DNA of 59,768 nt. It comes from an uncultured Clostridia bacterium (GTDB lineage: Bacteria; Bacillota; Clostridia; Oscillospirales; CAG-272). Shown one piece after another: positions 25,588 through 34,376 of the stretch. The DNA lies in NCBI GenBank assembly GCA_947630625.1, contig CANRIL010000014.1, forward strand, positions 1 through 59,768, given 5' to 3'. Under the pieces are notes generated by a model that worked only from the letters and a program-made list of their open reading frames with translations, searched no databases and had not been told where the DNA came from. Position 1 is the stretch's first letter. Each line of letters opens with the position of its first letter. The translations under genes and the position numbers were made by a program.

Positions 25588-25643
25588 CCCCGGCTTTTTC
25601 AAAAGACACTGAAAAGCCGGGGGCTTTTTTGCACAGCCCCCGG
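25588..25643. terminator. Overlapping terminator hairpins for spmB (+) and ftsH (-)
   Basis: Plus strand: CCCCGGCTTTTTCA pairs with TGAAAAGCCGGGG, followed by GCTTTTTTG. Minus strand: GGGGGC and GCCCCC arms at 25619-25643 form an alternative hairpin followed by CTTTTCAG. The two structures share the GCCGGGGGC stretch. Confidence 0.8.
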
Positions 25644-25661
25644 CAGTCCGGTATATTTAAT

Positions 25662-27779
25662 TTATTTTGCGCCGCTGTCCTCGTCGTTGTCGTCTCCGTC
25701 GTCGCTGCTGCTGTCATTGTTGTTGTCATTGCCATTGAAACCGGCGCCGGGACGGAAATCTCCGCCCATGCCATGACGCTGCGCGGCCTCGCGCTCGCGG
25801 CGCTCCTCTTCCTCGTGGCGCTTGCGTTCCTTCTCTTCAAGCTCCTCAAGGTACTTGCGCCTCTTTTCGTTCTCTTCCTCGCTTCTGCGCCGCTTCTCGG
25901 ACACCATCTCGTCAAGCTGCTCGTAAGTGACGCCCTCGTCGGACATCGCCGCCTCAAACTGCTCTTCGTCCATGACCTCGTGTTCGATAAGATAGCCGGC
26001 GACGAAATGAAGCTTGTCGATGTTCTCACGCAGAATGCGCGTTGCCTCGTTGTACGCTTCCTCGACGATAGACCTGATCTCGATGTCGATCTTGTACGCC
26101 GTCTCTTCGGAATAATTTCTTGTGGACGAGAAATCTCTGCCGAGGAAGACTTCGTCTCCGTCATGCTCCGCGCCGTAAACGACCGGGCCGAGCTCGTCGC
26201 TCATGCCGTATTTCGTGACCATGTTGCGCGCGATAGACGTTGCGCGCTGGATATCGTTTGACGCGCCCGTTGAAATATCGTCGAGTATGAGCGCCTCGGC
26301 GCATCTGCCGCCGAGCAGCGTCACGATCTCGTGCTTCATGTCGTTTTTCGACATGTACGACTTATCATCCTTCGGCAGTGAAAGCGTATATCCGCCCGCC
26401 CTTCCGCTTGGAATTATAGAAATTTGATGAACAGGTTCCTCCGGCTGGATGAACTTTGTCACAACGGCGTGTCCTGCCTCGTGATAAGCCGTCAGCCGCT
26501 TTTCCTTGTCGCTTATGACTCTCGAACGTTTTGAGGGACCGACGATCACCTTTATCATCGCTTCCTCAAGGTCGACCATGCCTATAAGCGTCTTGCCTTT
26601 GCGTGCGGCAAGCAGCGCCGCCTCGTTCAGAAGGTTTTCAAGGTCTGCTCCCGTGAAGCCGACGGTCGTCTTCGCGACAGTCGCAAAGTCAACGTCCGCC
26701 TCAAACGGCTTTCCGCGGCCGTGCACCTTGAGTATCGCCTCGCGCCCCTTGACATCGGGGTACGTAACGGTGATCTGTCTGTCAAATCTGCCCGGACGCA
26801 AAAGCGCCGGATCGAGGATGTCGGGGCGGTTCGTCGCCGCCATGACGATCGTGCCGCTGTTCGAGCCGAAGCCGTCCATCTCGACCAGAAGCTGGTTCAG
26901 CGTCTGCTCTCTCTCGTCGTGACCGCCGCCAAGGCCTGCGCCTCTGTGACGGCCTACGGCGTCGATCTCATCTATGAATATGATGCTGGCGGGATTCTTC
27001 TTCGCAGTCTCAAACAAATCGCGAACGCGTGACGCGCCGACGCCGACGTACATCTCAACGAAGTCGGAACCGGAGATCGAATAAAACGGTACGCCCGCCT
27101 CGCCGGCGACAGCCTTCGCCAGAAGCGTTTTACCAGTGCCGGGAGGGCCTACGAGCAGAACGCCGTGCGGGATACGCGCGCCGAGCTTTGTGAAATGGTT
27201 GGGATCGCGCAGAAATTCGACGATCTCACGCAGCTCCTCCTTCTCCTCCTCGGCTCCGGCAACATCGCGGAACAACACCTTCTTCTTTTCGTTCGTAACG
27301 AGGCGCGCGCGGCTGCGGCCGAAATTGCCCGCGCGTCCGCCGCCGCCCGATGTCTGATTTACCATATATATCCACGAGACGATGAAGAGCGCGATTATTA
27401 TCAGGAACGGCAGATAGCTGACCCACCACGGCATCACCGTCGGAGGCGGAAAATCGAATTTGCTGATTATCCCCGCCTCGCGCTGCTCAACGATCGTATC
27501 ATAAAGGTCATTGTAGAAGAGGTTGATGTCGCGCAGCTTATACTGCTTAGGCTCAAGCCGTTCAGCTTCGCCCTCTTTATTGACGCGGACATTCATCGTC
27601 AGCACGTTGTCGCCGTCGACGACGAAGCTCTCCACCTTTTCATCAAGGAAGAGCTGTCTCACGTCGCTGTACAGCATCCCGTCGGACGAGACTGAATTGA
27701 ACAGCGACGCCGTCGCGACAACGATGACAGCGATCAGTATAATATAAAATACGATTACTTTAAGGTTATTCTTTCTCAT
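25662..27779 (-). CDS. ftsH: ATP-dependent membrane metalloprotease FtsH
   Basis: Membrane-bound AAA+ zinc protease for quality control. 705 aa. Seen: TM1 (8-27), an extracytoplasmic domain (28-118), TM2 (120-140), Walker A GPPGTGKT (211-218), SRH with [20 protein letters not shown], zinc motif HEAGH (433-437), and a long Glu/Arg-rich C-terminal helix (about 615-670) ending in an Asp/Asn/Ser-rich tail. The tail is longer and more charged than usual. Last gene of tilS-hpt-ftsH, the standard Firmicutes order. Confidence 0.97.
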   Translation of the reverse strand: MRKNNLKVIVFYIILIAVIVVATASLFNSVSSDGMLYSDVRQLFLDEKVESFVVDGDNVLTMNVRVNKEGEAERLEPKQYKLRDINLFYNDLYDTIVEQREAGIISKFDFPPPTVMPWWVSYLPFLIIIALFIVSWIYMVNQTSGGGGRAGNFGRSRARLVTNEKKKVLFRDVAGAEEEKEELREIVEFLRDPNHFTKLGARIPHGVLLVGPPGTGKTLLAKAVAGEAGVPFYSISGSDFVEMYVGVGASRVRDLFETAKKNPASIIFIDEIDAVGRHRGAGLGGGHDEREQTLNQLLVEMDGFGSNSGTIVMAATNRPDILDPALLRPGRFDRQITVTYPDVKGREAILKVHGRGKPFEADVDFATVAKTTVGFTGADLENLLNEAALLAARKGKTLIGMVDLEEAMIKVIVGPSKRSRVISDKEKRLTAYHEAGHAVVTKFIQPEEPVHQISIIPSGRAGGYTLSLPKDDKSYMSKNDMKHEIVTLLGGRCAEALILDDISTGASNDIQRATSIARNMVTKYGMSDELGPVVYGAEHDGDEVFLGRDFSSTRNYSEETAYKIDIEIRSIVEEAYNEATRILRENIDKLHFVAGYLIEHEVMDEEQFEAAMSDEGVTYEQLDEMVSEKRRRSEEENEKRRKYLEELEEKERKRHEEEERREREAAQRHGMGGDFRPGAGFNGNDNNNDSSSDDGDDNDEDSGAK

Positions 27780-27843
27780 GTTACATAACGGCCGCGAAAG
27801 TGATCGGAAGCGCGGCTTTGCCGTATCCTCTCTTTAGAATTTA

Positions 27844-28437
27844 TTATTTCTCGTAAACTTTATGTTTAAGCACGCCGACGAACGGAAGTGCACGGTATTT
27901 TTCGTCAAAATCGAGCCCATAGCCGACAACAAACTCGTCCGGTATCTCAAATCCCCTGTAATCAGGCTCAAAATCGACCGTGCGGCGCGAGGGTTTGTCG
28001 AGCAGAGTCACCGTTCTGACTGATGCCGCGCCCCTCAGCTTCAGATAATCGACGAGATATGAAAGCGTCCTGCCGCTGTCGATTATGTCCTCAACTATAA
28101 GTATATCGCTCGTCTCGATGTCGCGGCGGCGTATATCGAGCTTGATCTCGACGTTACCGGTCGAGGTCGTGCCGCCGCCGTATGACGAAACCTTCATGAA
28201 ATCTATCTCGACAGGGAGCCTGATCTGCTTCATCAGCTCCGCCATGAAGACGACCGAACCCTTTAAAATGCCGAGCAGTACAAGCTTGTTGCCGGAGTTT
28301 TTATAGTCAGCCTCGATCATCCGCGCGAGTTCGCCGACGCGCTCAACGATTTCATTCTCCGAGATCAGCACACGCTCAACATCGAGCGCCGCTTGATTCT
28401 CAATTTCCAGCTTCCCGTCCTGCAAAATTTCAGTCAT
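27844..28437 (-). CDS. hpt: Hypoxanthine(-guanine) phosphoribosyltransferase
   Basis: Purine salvage enzyme making IMP/GMP from the base and PRPP; 197 aa. Seen: LLGILKGSVVFMAELMKQI, the flexible loop region SSYGGGTTSTG, PRPP-binding motif ILIVEDIIDSGRTL, and FVVGYGLDFDEKYRALPFVG. Start uncertain: ATG 28437 is used because it is closer to family length and has GCGGGG just before it; the first in-frame ATG is 28479 (14 residues longer, no ribosome site seen). Sits between tilS and ftsH. Confidence 0.93.
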   Translation of the reverse strand: MTEILQDGKLEIENQAALDVERVLISENEIVERVGELARMIEADYKNSGNKLVLLGILKGSVVFMAELMKQIRLPVEIDFMKVSSYGGGTTSTGNVEIKLDIRRRDIETSDILIVEDIIDSGRTLSYLVDYLKLRGAASVRTVTLLDKPSRRTVDFEPDYRGFEIPDEFVVGYGLDFDEKYRALPFVGVLKHKVYEK

Positions 28438-28497
28438 AAGCCCCGCGGCACCGCTTTTGCCGCATTCCTTTCGTATCATTTATCTTAACGGTATATT

Positions 28498-29976
28498 CTA
28501 TCCGCGATCTGCAAACATGCCGCGCGCGTAATAGATAAAAACAACACCGTCGACGCCACTTCCGTCGTCCTCGGCTGTCACGCCGTCGCGCACATCAAGC
28601 TCCGGTATCCACACTATCCCGTCGTCGTCGCAGAAGACGGGCAAAATGTTTCTCACATCGCGCGGTATCCTGCGTTCACAGTAGAGCTTCTTCGTCAGCC
28701 TGTTCATGCCGCCCGAAAAAATTTTATCGCCCGCCTCGCGGCTGCGGATATAAAGCGTGCCCTTGATGCTGTCCGCGCGGAGCGCGATGCGCGAAAAGCT
28801 TGCAAATCTGCCGCGCAGCGCGAATTCATAGTCGATATCGGGCTCGCGCAAAACGCTTATAACGGCGTCAAGCTCGGAGATTATGTGCTCGCCGTCATCC
28901 ATGCGGATGTTGAATTCCGGGCAGTACATGTATTTTGAATCGTACTCCTCCTCGCCGAGGAACATGAAGTCGTCTCCCTCGACGGCGGCGAGTATCTTTC
29001 CGGGAAGCGAAATACGTGAATGTGCGCCGCCGCCCTTGATTATCCTTGTCACCGCCCTGACATGCTCAAAATCGAGGACCATATACGGTCTTCCGCGGCC
29101 GTAAAGCCTCTCCGCCGTCTTGTCGTACATATATCTGACGATCCTCGACAAAAGCGCCTGATCCTGACCGGAAAGCAGCTGCCTGCTGCATGAAGTCTCG
29201 ATTCCGTTTTTTGACAAAAACTCGCTCGCCTGACGCTGAATATACACGTCGTCATTGCGCAGCAGCGTGCAGAGCTGTGATATCGCGATCTCCGGAGACG
29301 GATTTATGCGCGTAAGCCGCGGGAGGATCTCGGCGCGGATGTAGTTGCGTGTATAATCTATGTCGCCGTTCGTCGTGTCCGTGACATAGGGGATATCGTT
29401 TGCTATGCAGTATCCTATTATCTCGCTCTTGGTGCAATATATGAGCGGCCTTATAACGCGCTCGCCGCGAACGGGAGGTATGCCGGAAAGTCCTCTTATC
29501 CCCGTTCCCCGACACATATTGAATATCACCGTTTCCATGTTGTCTTCGGCATGGTGCGCAAGCGCCACCGAATGAAGCTCCGGGTGAGAATCGATGATCC
29601 CGCGGTATGTGCGGTATCTGACGCGGCGCCCCGTTTCCTCAAGCCCCTTGCCGTCGCTTGCCGCAAGCGCCGGAACGTCAACACGTTCGACGAAAAGCTC
29701 AATTCCGAGGCTTTCACAGACATCGCGGCAGAACTGTTCATCCCGGTCGGCTTCCGCGCCGCGGATGCAGTGATTTATGTGTGCGGCGGCGATATGTATG
29801 CCGTGCGCGCGGGAATATTTGTGCATGTAGGATAGAAGCGCGCCTGAATCGGCGCCCCCGGAATAACCGATAAGAACGCCGTCAAGCTTATTTGTCATTC
29901 CGAAGTCGATTATAGCCTGCTCGATTTTGCGCTCGACCATTCGGGTGATACTTTTTTTGTCCATATTCTCCGCCAT
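28498..29976 (-). CDS. tilS: tRNA(Ile)-lysidine synthase
   Basis: Adds lysine to C34 of tRNA-Ile(CAU) so that it reads AUA; essential. About 492 aa. Seen: PP-loop SGGADS (39-44) where most TilS have SGGxDS, HINHCIRGAEADRDEQFC, LAHHAEDNMETVIFNMCRGTG, IRPLIYCTKSEI, and the C-terminal TilS domain (LYIRSREAGDKI...GMNRLTKKLYCERRIPRDVR). Start uncertain: 29976 has GGAAG 5 bp upstream; an in-frame ATG at 30039 and another at 29964 are alternatives. Confidence 0.95.
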   Translation of the reverse strand: MAENMDKKSITRMVERKIEQAIIDFGMTNKLDGVLIGYSGGADSGALLSYMHKYSRAHGIHIAAAHINHCIRGAEADRDEQFCRDVCESLGIELFVERVDVPALAASDGKGLEETGRRVRYRTYRGIIDSHPELHSVALAHHAEDNMETVIFNMCRGTGIRGLSGIPPVRGERVIRPLIYCTKSEIIGYCIANDIPYVTDTTNGDIDYTRNYIRAEILPRLTRINPSPEIAISQLCTLLRNDDVYIQRQASEFLSKNGIETSCSRQLLSGQDQALLSRIVRYMYDKTAERLYGRGRPYMVLDFEHVRAVTRIIKGGGAHSRISLPGKILAAVEGDDFMFLGEEEYDSKYMYCPEFNIRMDDGEHIISELDAVISVLREPDIDYEFALRGRFASFSRIALRADSIKGTLYIRSREAGDKIFSGGMNRLTKKLYCERRIPRDVRNILPVFCDDDGIVWIPELDVRDGVTAEDDGSGVDGVVFIYYARGMFADRG

Positions 29977-30275
29977 CGCAGCTTCCGCGCCGCCGTCGTC
30001 TCTTTTTACCGCTGTGTCTTTCTCTTGTTTCTTAAGCATTTATATCAATACGCCGTGTAAAATATTCCGCCGGATGCCGTCCTCCGGCCTAGTTAGCCGG
30101 ACGCCGACAGACATCGCAGAGGGACGCTGACATGTCGGGAACAAACAGCACCCCAAGTATGAACATTATGCTTTATTATACCACTGAAAGCCGGTTTCAT
30201 CAACAGAATTCACATAAAAACCAAAAAAATTATACAGCGATTTCACATAAAACGCTTTCTCAAATAAAAAGATTT

Positions 30276-30307
30276 GGGGGAAACCTTTTTTGCGAAAGGT
30301 TTCCCCC
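30276..30307. terminator. Perfect 13-bp hairpin downstream of the DUF6514-like gene
   Basis: GGGGGAAACCTTT (30276-30288), loop of 6, AAAGGTTTCCCCC (30295-30307). It lies 16 bp past the stop of the minus-strand gene at 30323; on that strand it is followed by AAATCTTTTTATTTG, so it fits a minus-strand terminator. A similar hairpin occurs at 59449. Confidence 0.7.
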
Positions 30308-30322
30308 GGGAACAAGTTGTCC

Positions 30323-30631
30323 TTACTGTGACGCGAGAAAGTCCTCAGTCACGTAGAGAAGCGTGCCCGGCGTAACTGCGCCTTCGGAGATCAGCTTGAA
30401 TAGCTCTTCTGCAAGTTCGTATGACCCTGTTACATCGCGGATAAGCATCGAGTCTGTCTGACCGCTCTCGCCGCAAAGCGCGACGAAAAACGAAAACGCA
30501 TGCCTGCCCGCCCCTTGCTCGTCGTTGATGGTTTCTTCTGTCAGTATGTACGACAGATAAAAACCGCCTTCAGAAGTTATAGCTATCTTCCGAACGCATC
30601 CGTCGATGGTCGTGCTGTATGCCGCTGTCAA
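30323..30631 (-). CDS. Small protein, DUF6514-like
   Basis: 102-aa soluble protein. TTG at 30631 is chosen because AAAGGAGG lies 9 bp upstream, one of the strongest ribosome sites in the window; longer in-frame ATG starts (30688, 30667) have none. The C-terminal phrase AEELFKLISEGAVTPGTLLYVTEDFL resembles the end of DUF6514 proteins of clostridia, from memory only. A candidate promoter (TTGAAA, 17 bp, TATCCT; 30708-30680) lies upstream. Confidence 0.75.
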   Translation of the reverse strand: MTAAYSTTIDGCVRKIAITSEGGFYLSYILTEETINDEQGAGRHAFSFFVALCGESGQTDSMLIRDVTGSYELAEELFKLISEGAVTPGTLLYVTEDFLASQ

Positions 30632-30708
30632 CGTAATAGTCCTCCTTTCGTTTGTTTTCTTAATCATATCATTTTTCAAAGGATACATTTTATTAAGAAT
30701 ACTTTCAA

Positions 30709-30932
30709 ATAAACAGGCAGATCGGCGATTTTGTAAAAATATTTATTTACACCGCGATTTTCGTGAATAATTATGCAGTTCTGCGCCGCGAAAAATATCA
30801 TTTTAGGTCGAATCCGATCACTTTATGTCAGATATTGTCATACTGTAAAAACTTGCTTTTACTTTATCCCTCTAAATTTAAATTTTATGATTTTTATTTA
30901 TAAATACATTATTAAAAGGAAAAAACATCATA
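30709..30932. other. AT-rich gap without a gene
   Basis: No ORF with a ribosome site on either strand. Clearly AT-richer than its surroundings, with runs such as AAATTTAAATTTTATG. I see only the promoters at each end. Confidence 0.5.
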
Positions 30933-30961
30933 TTGAAATATAATGACCGTTGTAATATAAT
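30933..30961 (+). promoter_or_regulatory. Promoter for the small two-helix protein
   Basis: TTGAAA (30933-30938), 17 bp, TATAAT (30956-30961). Confidence 0.7.
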
Positions 30962-31003
30962 AAAATTACAAAAAACATTTTATAAACCGGAGAAAAATAA
31001 ATT

Positions 31004-31279
31004 TTGATCAGGCGATTTTATTCATTATTACATAATGCCGCGAATAAAAAGGTCGAAATGAGACGGGAGGCGCTTTATTTTACCGTGTTTTTCCTCACCG
31101 CGGCGTCGGTGTGGCTCATTATCGCGGCAGCGCTCTTTATCGCCGCGCGGCGCGGGCTCTGCGACTATCAGCTTGTCGTCAGGTACATTCCCGAAATGGT
31201 GCGCTCGGCGCTGATTTCAGTCCCGATCGCCGTCGTCGGCGGCTTGATATTCGATCTGCACCTTCGCGAGAACTCATAG
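31004..31279 (+). CDS. Small two-helix membrane protein, unknown
   Basis: 91-aa protein with a basic N-terminus, a long hydrophobic helix (about residues 26-48, YFTVFFLTAASVWLIIAAALFI) and a second one (about 68-84, ALISVPIAVVGGLIFDL). TTG start at 31004 with GGAG 11 bp upstream; ATG at 31058 (after AAAAAGG) is an alternative giving 73 aa. Its own promoter lies just upstream. No family recognised. Confidence 0.6.
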   Translation: MIRRFYSLLHNAANKKVEMRREALYFTVFFLTAASVWLIIAAALFIAARRGLCDYQLVVRYIPEMVRSALISVPIAVVGGLIFDLHLRENS

Positions 31280-31287
31280 GTCGGGTA

Positions 31288-31316
31288 TTGACAAAAGCGA
31301 AAAATAAGTTTATACT
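31288..31316 (+). promoter_or_regulatory. Consensus sigma-A-type promoter for the RRXRR-like gene
   Basis: TTGACA (31288-31293), 17 bp, TATACT (31311-31316). Leader of about 85 nt containing GTGTGAGGGGGAG near its 5' end. Confidence 0.85.
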
Positions 31317-31408
31317 TTAATATGTGTGAGGGGGAGTAAACCCATAACAAAAAAATCATCTCATACAAAAACTTCATACTCGCAAGCGAAACGGAGGGGA
31401 TGACACCC

Positions 31409-32308
31409 ATGACAAAAAACGTAACCGTGTTCGACAGCGAAGGAACGATTATCGGTAAGACCTACCCCAAACGGGCTGAAGGTCTTGTGAAAAACGGGAG
31501 AGCGCGCTATGTTGACGGCGCAGATTCCGCGATCATTCTTTCGCGTTCTCCCGACATAAAAACGTCAGAGGAGGACGAAACAATGAGTACTTACAGCAGT
31601 GACGAACTGCGCGCGCGCATCGAAGCTTTGGTGCACGAGGCAAGAGAAAAGCTTGACGCCGTATGCAAGACTGCATCGGACGCGATAGACGAACTCGTTA
31701 CAAAAATCGACGACGGCGAAGATGTCACGGTCGAGGTAAACGGCGACGGGGACACAATTCTCCATCTCGATAACGAAAACGGCGGCGAAGGCGAAAGCGA
31801 AAATGCAGACGCCGGGCAGCCGAACGAACCGAAGGAACGCGGCCGCTTCATCCGCATATCCGATGAGGATATGGAAAAGCTGCGCACGAGAATGGCAGGG
31901 CTGCGCGAATCATTCTGTCATGTGACAGAGGAGGCGAAGAACGCCGCCGTCCGCGCGGGCACCGAGATCGGCAAATACGCCGAAACGGTCAAGGCCAAAG
32001 TATCGGAGAAGCTGGCGGAACGCGAGGCGGAAGCCGCTTCAAAGGCGAGCGAGGACGCCCCCGGCACGGAAGCCTACTACCTGCGCCGTATAGAGGAGAT
32101 CGGTCGTGACGACTCGCATTTTGCGTCGATGGAAAACACGGTCAAGGAATTTGTCAGGAACGCTTCCTCAGATGACGACGGAATGTCCGACACCGTTGAG
32201 GCGCTCGCGAGTGTCGCGCGCGAACACGAATACACGAACCGCAAACTGCTCGAATTTTATATAAGCCGGCTTGAGGCGCTCAAGCAAAACGGGAATCAGC
32301 AGCAATAA
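31409..32308 (+). CDS. Acidic helical protein with an RRXRR-like N-terminal module
   Basis: 299-aa protein of unknown function. The ATG at 31409 is chosen over 31400 because GGAGGGG is 10 bp upstream. Residues 1-50 carry the pattern D-x-x-G...TYPKRAEGLVKNGRARYVD...AIIL, which resembles the RRXRR module at the N-terminus of IscB-type proteins; no HNH or RuvC domain follows. The rest is highly charged and helical, with an acidic low-complexity stretch (about 115-145). A strong internal start (AGAGGAGGA, 7 bp, ATG at 31583) would give a 241-aa form lacking the module. A GC hairpin follows the stop. Confidence 0.75.
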   Translation: MTKNVTVFDSEGTIIGKTYPKRAEGLVKNGRARYVDGADSAIILSRSPDIKTSEEDETMSTYSSDELRARIEALVHEAREKLDAVCKTASDAIDELVTKIDDGEDVTVEVNGDGDTILHLDNENGGEGESENADAGQPNEPKERGRFIRISDEDMEKLRTRMAGLRESFCHVTEEAKNAAVRAGTEIGKYAETVKAKVSEKLAEREAEAASKASEDAPGTEAYYLRRIEEIGRDDSHFASMENTVKEFVRNASSDDDGMSDTVEALASVAREHEYTNRKLLEFYISRLEALKQNGNQQQ

Positions 32309-32319
32309 GCGAAAAAGCT

Positions 32320-32347
32320 CGCCCCCGCAGGACCATCCGCGGGGGCG
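32320..32347 (+). terminator. GC-rich hairpin after the RRXRR-like gene
   Basis: CGCCCCCGC (32320-32328), 10-nt loop, GCGGGGGCG (32339-32347). No T-run follows, so it may attenuate rather than stop transcription into the next gene. Confidence 0.5.
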
Positions 32348-32380
32348 CTCATAAATAGTATATAAAATGGGGGAAATTAT

Positions 32381-33283
32381 ATGAAACTGCGTGAAAAGGT
32401 AAGAGACACAAAAGCAGAGATCAAGAGAAAACCCGCCGTGTCGGTCGTATATTTTCTTTTGCGCATTTCCGTTATCGGCGTTATGATAGCGCAGATATTC
32501 AACAGGAACTATGAAAACGTCGCGCTCTGCGTCCTGACGCTTATTCTGTTCCTTTTGCCGACTATCGTTGAAAAAAAGCTCTCGATCGAGCTGCCTAACA
32601 CGCTTCAGATCATAATCCTTTTGTTCATATACGCGGCTGAAATACTCGGTGAGATCAGGTCGTTTTACACTGAATTTCTCGGCTGGGACACGATGCTGCA
32701 CACGCTGAACGGATTTCTGTGCGCCGCCGTCGGCTTCGCCCTTGTCGACATACTCAACCGCAACAAGCGTTTTTCAATGTCACTTTCCCCGTTCTTCATG
32801 GCTGTCGTCGCGTTCTGCTTCTCGATGACGATCGGCGTGCTCTGGGAATTCTTTGAGTGCGGGATGGACATGCTCTTTCTGACCGATATGCAGAAGGACG
32901 CCGTCGTAACGAATTTGTCAACCGTTTTGCTTGACCCGACCGGCGGAAACACGCCTGTCATAATAAAGAATATAGAAGACGTTATAGTCGTCTCCGGAGG
33001 CAAAGAAATTCCTCTCGGCGTCGGCGGATATATTGACGTGGGCATACTTGACACGATGAAGGATCTGTTCGTCAACTTCATCGGCGCCGTCGTCTTCTCG
33101 TTCATCGGTTATTTCTATGTCAAAAACCGCGGCAAAGGCAAATTTGCCACCCGCTTCATCCCGCAGGTCAACGACATCGACAACGGCGACAGTGCTGAGG
33201 TCGGTTCTGCCAACAGCGAAGACAGCGCTGCAAAAGCCGATTCCCCCGACAGCGAAGACAGCGCGGACGGCAGACGGAGCTGA
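32381..33283 (+). CDS. Polytopic membrane protein, DUF2238/YjdF-like
   Basis: 300-aa protein with about six membrane segments (residues about 20-45, 48-63, 73-92, 104-124, 135-155 and 228-246). The phrase WDTMLHTLNGFL and the later TIGVLWEFFECGMD resemble the conserved D...H...G-F and WE-x-xE motifs of YjdF/DUF2238 proteins. The C-terminal 40 residues are acidic with repeated SEDSA. GGGGGAAATT precedes the ATG. Function unknown. Confidence 0.7.
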   Translation: MKLREKVRDTKAEIKRKPAVSVVYFLLRISVIGVMIAQIFNRNYENVALCVLTLILFLLPTIVEKKLSIELPNTLQIIILLFIYAAEILGEIRSFYTEFLGWDTMLHTLNGFLCAAVGFALVDILNRNKRFSMSLSPFFMAVVAFCFSMTIGVLWEFFECGMDMLFLTDMQKDAVVTNLSTVLLDPTGGNTPVIIKNIEDVIVVSGGKEIPLGVGGYIDVGILDTMKDLFVNFIGAVVFSFIGYFYVKNRGKGKFATRFIPQVNDIDNGDSAEVGSANSEDSAAKADSPDSEDSADGRRS

Positions 33284-33329
33284 TCTCTGACACAGAGCGA
33301 ACGATTTTAAAATACAAATAAGCCAGGCA

Positions 33330-33359
33330 CCCCGGTCATTTGCGATCAGATGACCGGGG
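33330..33359. terminator. Hairpin between convergent genes
   Basis: CCCCGGTCAT (33330-33339), 10-nt loop, ATGACCGGGG (33350-33359). Weak T content on both sides; likely a shared terminator. Confidence 0.6.
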
Positions 33360-33369
33360 CGATTTATGA

Positions 33370-34254
33370 TCAGCCGTATTCTTTAAAGCTCTCCCTGACG
33401 AGCGACAGAAACCTTTCCGCAATCGGCGTCAATGTCCCGTATTTGTTCCAGATAAGATAAAGCTTTGTCTCAAGCCTCGGAGAAAGCGGTCTGAACACGA
33501 GCCCGTTTTCCGGAGAAGTATTTACGAGATGTTCAAACGAAAGCCCGTATCCGAGCCCTTCCTTCACAAATACGGACGCGTTATACGCGAGCCGGAAGGA
33601 GCCCTCGAGGTGAAGCTCGTTTATCCGTTCGCCGCACCACCTGCCGATGTCGTTTTTCCACCCCTGCTCAGAGGCGAACAGCGGGATCCCGATAAGGTCG
33701 TCTATTTCGACGGCCTCTTTTTTTGCGAGCGGCGCGTCCCGCGTCATGACGACTCCCCATACGTCCGCCTCCGGAAACAAAAGACTTTCATATTTGCGCG
33801 CGTCCGGAGTGTCGCAGAGGACGGCAAAATCGAGAAGTCCCTTGTCAAGCTTTTCCGTGACCTGCTCTGTATCGCCGCTCGTGATATGATAATTGAGCCC
33901 CGGATAAATGCTTTTCAGCTTCTGTATCTCCCTTGCAATATACCTGATCTGATATGATTCGGCGAGCCCCAGAAACAGCTCCCCGCCCGTTACGCTGTCG
34001 AGCGACAAAAACTCTTTCTCGATCTTATCCGCCATGCCGACAAGGTCCTCCGCCCTGTCGCGAAGAAGCATCCCTTCCTCGGTCAAAGCGATGCTGAAGC
34101 TGTGCCGGTTGAATAGCTTCTTGCCGAGCTCGTCTTCGAGCGCGCGCAGCGCCTTTGAAAGCGTCGGCTGGGTGACGTGCAGCATCTCGGCAGCCCTTGT
34201 CATATTCTCTTCCCTCGCGACGGCGAGAAAATACCTTAACGTGCGTATCTCCAT
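33370..34254 (-). CDS. LysR-family transcriptional regulator
   Basis: 294-aa regulator. Seen: N-terminal winged helix-turn-helix (MEIRTLRYFLAVAREENMTRAAEMLHVTQPTLSKALRALEDELG) and a periplasmic-binding-fold effector domain (about 90-290). ATG at 34254 is chosen because it begins exactly at the HTH and has GTGGAAA upstream. Divergent from the hydrolase and flavodoxin-AKR genes, with a 22-bp palindrome between them, so it most likely controls them and itself. Effector unknown. Confidence 0.93.
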   Translation of the reverse strand: MEIRTLRYFLAVAREENMTRAAEMLHVTQPTLSKALRALEDELGKKLFNRHSFSIALTEEGMLLRDRAEDLVGMADKIEKEFLSLDSVTGGELFLGLAESYQIRYIAREIQKLKSIYPGLNYHITSGDTEQVTEKLDKGLLDFAVLCDTPDARKYESLLFPEADVWGVVMTRDAPLAKKEAVEIDDLIGIPLFASEQGWKNDIGRWCGERINELHLEGSFRLAYNASVFVKEGLGYGLSFEHLVNTSPENGLVFRPLSPRLETKLYLIWNKYGTLTPIAERFLSLVRESFKEYG

Positions 34255-34270
34255 CTCGTTTCCACTTCTT

Positions 34271-34303
34271 GATATTCTAAAAATGAATATCATGATATTC
34301 ATT
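34271..34303. promoter_or_regulatory. 22-bp perfect palindrome plus extra half-site, likely LysR operator
   Basis: AATGAATATCA and its exact complement meet at 34292/34293 (34282-34303). A third GATATTC at 34271-34277 pairs with GAATATC at 34285-34291 at 14-bp spacing, so three half-sites stand in a row. A TATAAT at 34335-34340 with no good -35 lies downstream, which is typical of LysR-activated promoters. Confidence 0.7.
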
Positions 34304-34376
34304 ATAACCATTAGCGAGGGAAATGTCAAGGCGTTATAATATATCCGAAGAGAAAATCAAGCGGGAGAGCGGCGGC

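Noticed and set aside
30078..30103. Possible structured RNA upstream of tilS (CCGGC/GCCGG hairpin)
   Set aside because: One short stem only; no conserved riboswitch or T-box features seen.
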